Under the pieces are notes generated by a model that saw only the letters and a list, made by a program, of their open reading frames with translations, was not told where the DNA came from and searched no databases. The position numbers and the translations under genes are program-made. Below, in pieces: positions 62,645 to 64,000 of a DNA stretch of 64,000 bases. Position 1 is the stretch's first letter; every line of letters begins with the position of its first letter. The stretch comes from Plantactinospora soyae (GTDB lineage Bacteria > Actinomycetota > Actinomycetes > Mycobacteriales > Micromonosporaceae), in NCBI RefSeq assembly GCF_014874095.1, contig NZ_JADBEB010000001.1, positions 3,720,001-3,784,000 on the forward strand, given 5' to 3'.

Positions 62645-62696
62645 ACCTCCCGCCGAGCGCGCAGACCTCCCGCATTCGCGGGGGGTCATTTTGTTG
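62645..62696 (+). terminator. cimA attenuator: duplicated arm plus U-tailed hairpin
   Basis: The terminator is GACCTCCCGC / GCGGGGGGTC (62664-62687, 4-base loop, one G-U pair) followed by ATTTTGTT. The left arm ACCTCCCGC also occurs 20 bases upstream (62645-62653), inside the loop of a GCGCGC hairpin that starts at the leader stop codon. Either copy can pair with the right arm, giving a ready-made terminator/antiterminator switch. Confidence 0.7.
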
Positions 62697-62749
62697 TGCG
62701 GGCCGGAAGGCATCGGAGCAGGGGCTGCGCCACTGCCGAAGGAGACCAG

Positions 62750-64000
62750 ATGACGTACCAGGTGTTCGACACGACCCTGCGCGACGGGGCACAGCGCGAG
62801 GGGATCAGCTACTCGGTTGTCGACAAGCTGGCCGTGGCCCGGCTGCTCGACGAGTTCGGTGTCGGATTCATCGAGGGCGGCTGGCCAGGGGCGATGCCGA
62901 AGGACACCGAGTTCTTCCGCCGGGCCCGTACCGAACTCGACCTCAAGCACGCCGTCCTGGTCGCCTTCGGCTCGACCCGCAAGGCCGGCCTCGACGTGGC
63001 CGCCGACCCGCAGCTCCGGGCGCTGCTCGACGCGGAGACCCCGGCGGTGTGCCTGGTCGCGAAGTCCGACATCCGGCACGTCGAGCGGGCGCTGCGGACC
63101 ACCGGGGACGAGAACCTGGCGATGGTCCGGGACAGCGTCACCCATCTCGTCGCCGAGGGCCGCCGGGTCTTCCTGGACTGCGAACACTTTTTCGACGGTT
63201 TCCGGTACGACTCGGCGTACACCTCGGCCGTGGTCGAGACCGCGCTCGCGGCCGGCGCCGAACGCGTGGTGATGTGCGACACCAACGGCGGGATGCTGCC
63301 GTCCCAGGTGACCGCCGCGATCTCCGCGCTGACCGAGCGGCTCGGCGTCTCGCCGGACCGGCTCGGCATCCACACCCAGAACGACACCGGCTGCGCGGTG
63401 GCGAACACCATCGCCGCCGTCGAGGCCGGGGTACGGCACTTTCAGGGCACCGCCAACGGCTACGGCGAACGGCCCGGCAACGCCGACCTGTTCGCGGTCG
63501 TCGCGAACCTGCAACTCAAGCTCGGGCTACCGGTCCTACCGGACGGGTGCCTGACGCAGATGGTGCGCGTCTCGCACGCCATCGCGGAGATCGCCAATAT
63601 CGCCCCCGACACCCACCAGGCCTACGTCGGGGCCGCTGCCTTCGCTCACAAGGCGGGGCTGCACGCGAGTGCGATCAAGGTGGATCCGCTGCTCTACAAC
63701 CACGTCGACCCGGCGGTTGTGGGCAACGACATGCGGATCCTGGTGACGGAGATGGCCGGCCGGGCCAGCATCGAGCTGAAGAGCCGTGAGCTCGGACTGG
63801 ATCTGGCCGGCCATCCCGACGCCGCCACCCGGGTCACCAAGCGGGTGAAGGAACTGGAGGCGGGCGGCTGGTCGTTCGAGGCGGCCGACGCCTCCTTCGA
63901 ACTGCTGGTCCGCAGCGAGCTGCCCGGGATGGGTGCTGCCCGGCCGTTCGCGCTGGAGTCGTACCGGGTGCTGGTCGAGCACCGGGAGGACGGCGCGGTG
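62750..64000 (+). CDS. cimA: (R)-citramalate synthase, 3' end beyond the window
   Basis: 417 codons before the window edge; the stop is outside. Related to isopropylmalate synthases, it condenses acetyl-CoA and pyruvate, giving 2-oxobutyrate for isoleucine without threonine. Key parts: QVFDTTLRDGAQREGISYSV (metal Asp), DTEFFRRARTELDL, CDTNGGMLPSQVTAA, GIHTQNDTGCAVANTIAAVE (metal His) and GTANGYGERPGNADLFAVVA. The ATG has GAAGGAG 5 bases upstream. The length and the central sequence fit the CimA type rather than LeuA. The C-terminal regulatory domain is mostly cut off. Confidence 0.93.
   Translation, partial: MTYQVFDTTLRDGAQREGISYSVVDKLAVARLLDEFGVGFIEGGWPGAMPKDTEFFRRARTELDLKHAVLVAFGSTRKAGLDVAADPQLRALLDAETPAVCLVAKSDIRHVERALRTTGDENLAMVRDSVTHLVAEGRRVFLDCEHFFDGFRYDSAYTSAVVETALAAGAERVVMCDTNGGMLPSQVTAAISALTERLGVSPDRLGIHTQNDTGCAVANTIAAVEAGVRHFQGTANGYGERPGNADLFAVVANLQLKLGLPVLPDGCLTQMVRVSHAIAEIANIAPDTHQAYVGAAAFAHKAGLHASAIKVDPLLYNHVDPAVVGNDMRILVTEMAGRASIELKSRELGLDLAGHPDAATRVTKRVKELEAGGWSFEAADASFELLVRSELPGMGAARPFALESYRVLVEHREDGAV

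Larger units (their letters stand above)
62369..62749. other. Leader region between the PRC gene and cimA
   Basis: 381 bases with no protein gene except the small leader frame. It holds the cimA attenuator described separately: leader peptide, a first hairpin (62634-62662), a duplicated arm and a U-tailed terminator. A -10-like CAGAGT (62589-62594) could start transcription at the leader's GTG; the -35 is not clear. Confidence 0.5.

Overview
The window is 64 kb of high-G+C actinobacterial chromosome, most like a member of the Micromonosporaceae. The clues are very high G+C with strong third-position bias, many GTG starts, several genes with no ribosome binding site and a -10-like hexamer 6-8 bases before the start codon (leaderless mRNAs), a DivIVA-type protein, a mycothiol-dependent (MDMPI-type) enzyme, SigE-type sigma factors and secreted plant-polysaccharide hydrolases. 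No rRNA, tRNA or CRISPR array was seen. The genus is inference.

Left part (1-12.7 kb): glyA, then a mannan/xylan-use locus. A LacI-type regulator is divergent from an intracellular GH2 beta-mannosidase, which is followed by a secreted GH5 mannanase. A large modular secreted GH10 xylanase converges on the mannanase through a strong two-way terminator. An AraC-type regulator and a RibD-C/DHFR-like reductase follow.

Accessory middle (12.7-44.6 kb): mostly small secreted, membrane and regulatory genes. It contains a nitroreductase, a matrixin-like protease, a truncated Ser/Thr kinase remnant at a breakpoint, and a lower-G+C islet with a 180-aa unknown and a short GntR regulator carrying iteron-like upstream repeats. 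Next are a DivIVA-like protein translationally coupled to a 731-aa protein with DnaJ-like zinc motifs, LtrA, and a TetR/DUF308 pair with two operators. Two ECF sigma-factor operons, a decayed IS with two frameshifts, a small ESX/WXG100-type operon, a carbonic anhydrase, an LPXTG surface protein, NudC, an M14 carboxypeptidase, and a siderophore-interacting protein/TetR pair with two operators complete it.

Right part (44.6-64 kb): a branched-chain amino acid and serine region. It holds ilvD, a GGDEF-EAL protein, ilvB-ilvN-ilvC, mpgS, serA, leuB, ilvE and cimA, the last running off the right edge. Together these supply pyruvate-derived (citramalate) 2-oxobutyrate, valine/isoleucine/leucine steps and serine. 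Two genes, ilvB and cimA, are preceded by a short reading frame rich in Val/Leu/Ile codons and then a terminator hairpin, the layout of ribosome-mediated attenuation. In the ilvB case the predicted transcript would start on the leader peptide's own start codon. In the cimA case the left arm of the terminator is duplicated upstream, giving a possible alternative pairing.

Recurrent themes are convergent gene pairs separated by long GC-rich hairpins, two of which share a 13-base core, paired operators in front of small regulators, and short tandem duplications that copy stop codons or ribosome-binding-site/start-codon units at gene edges.
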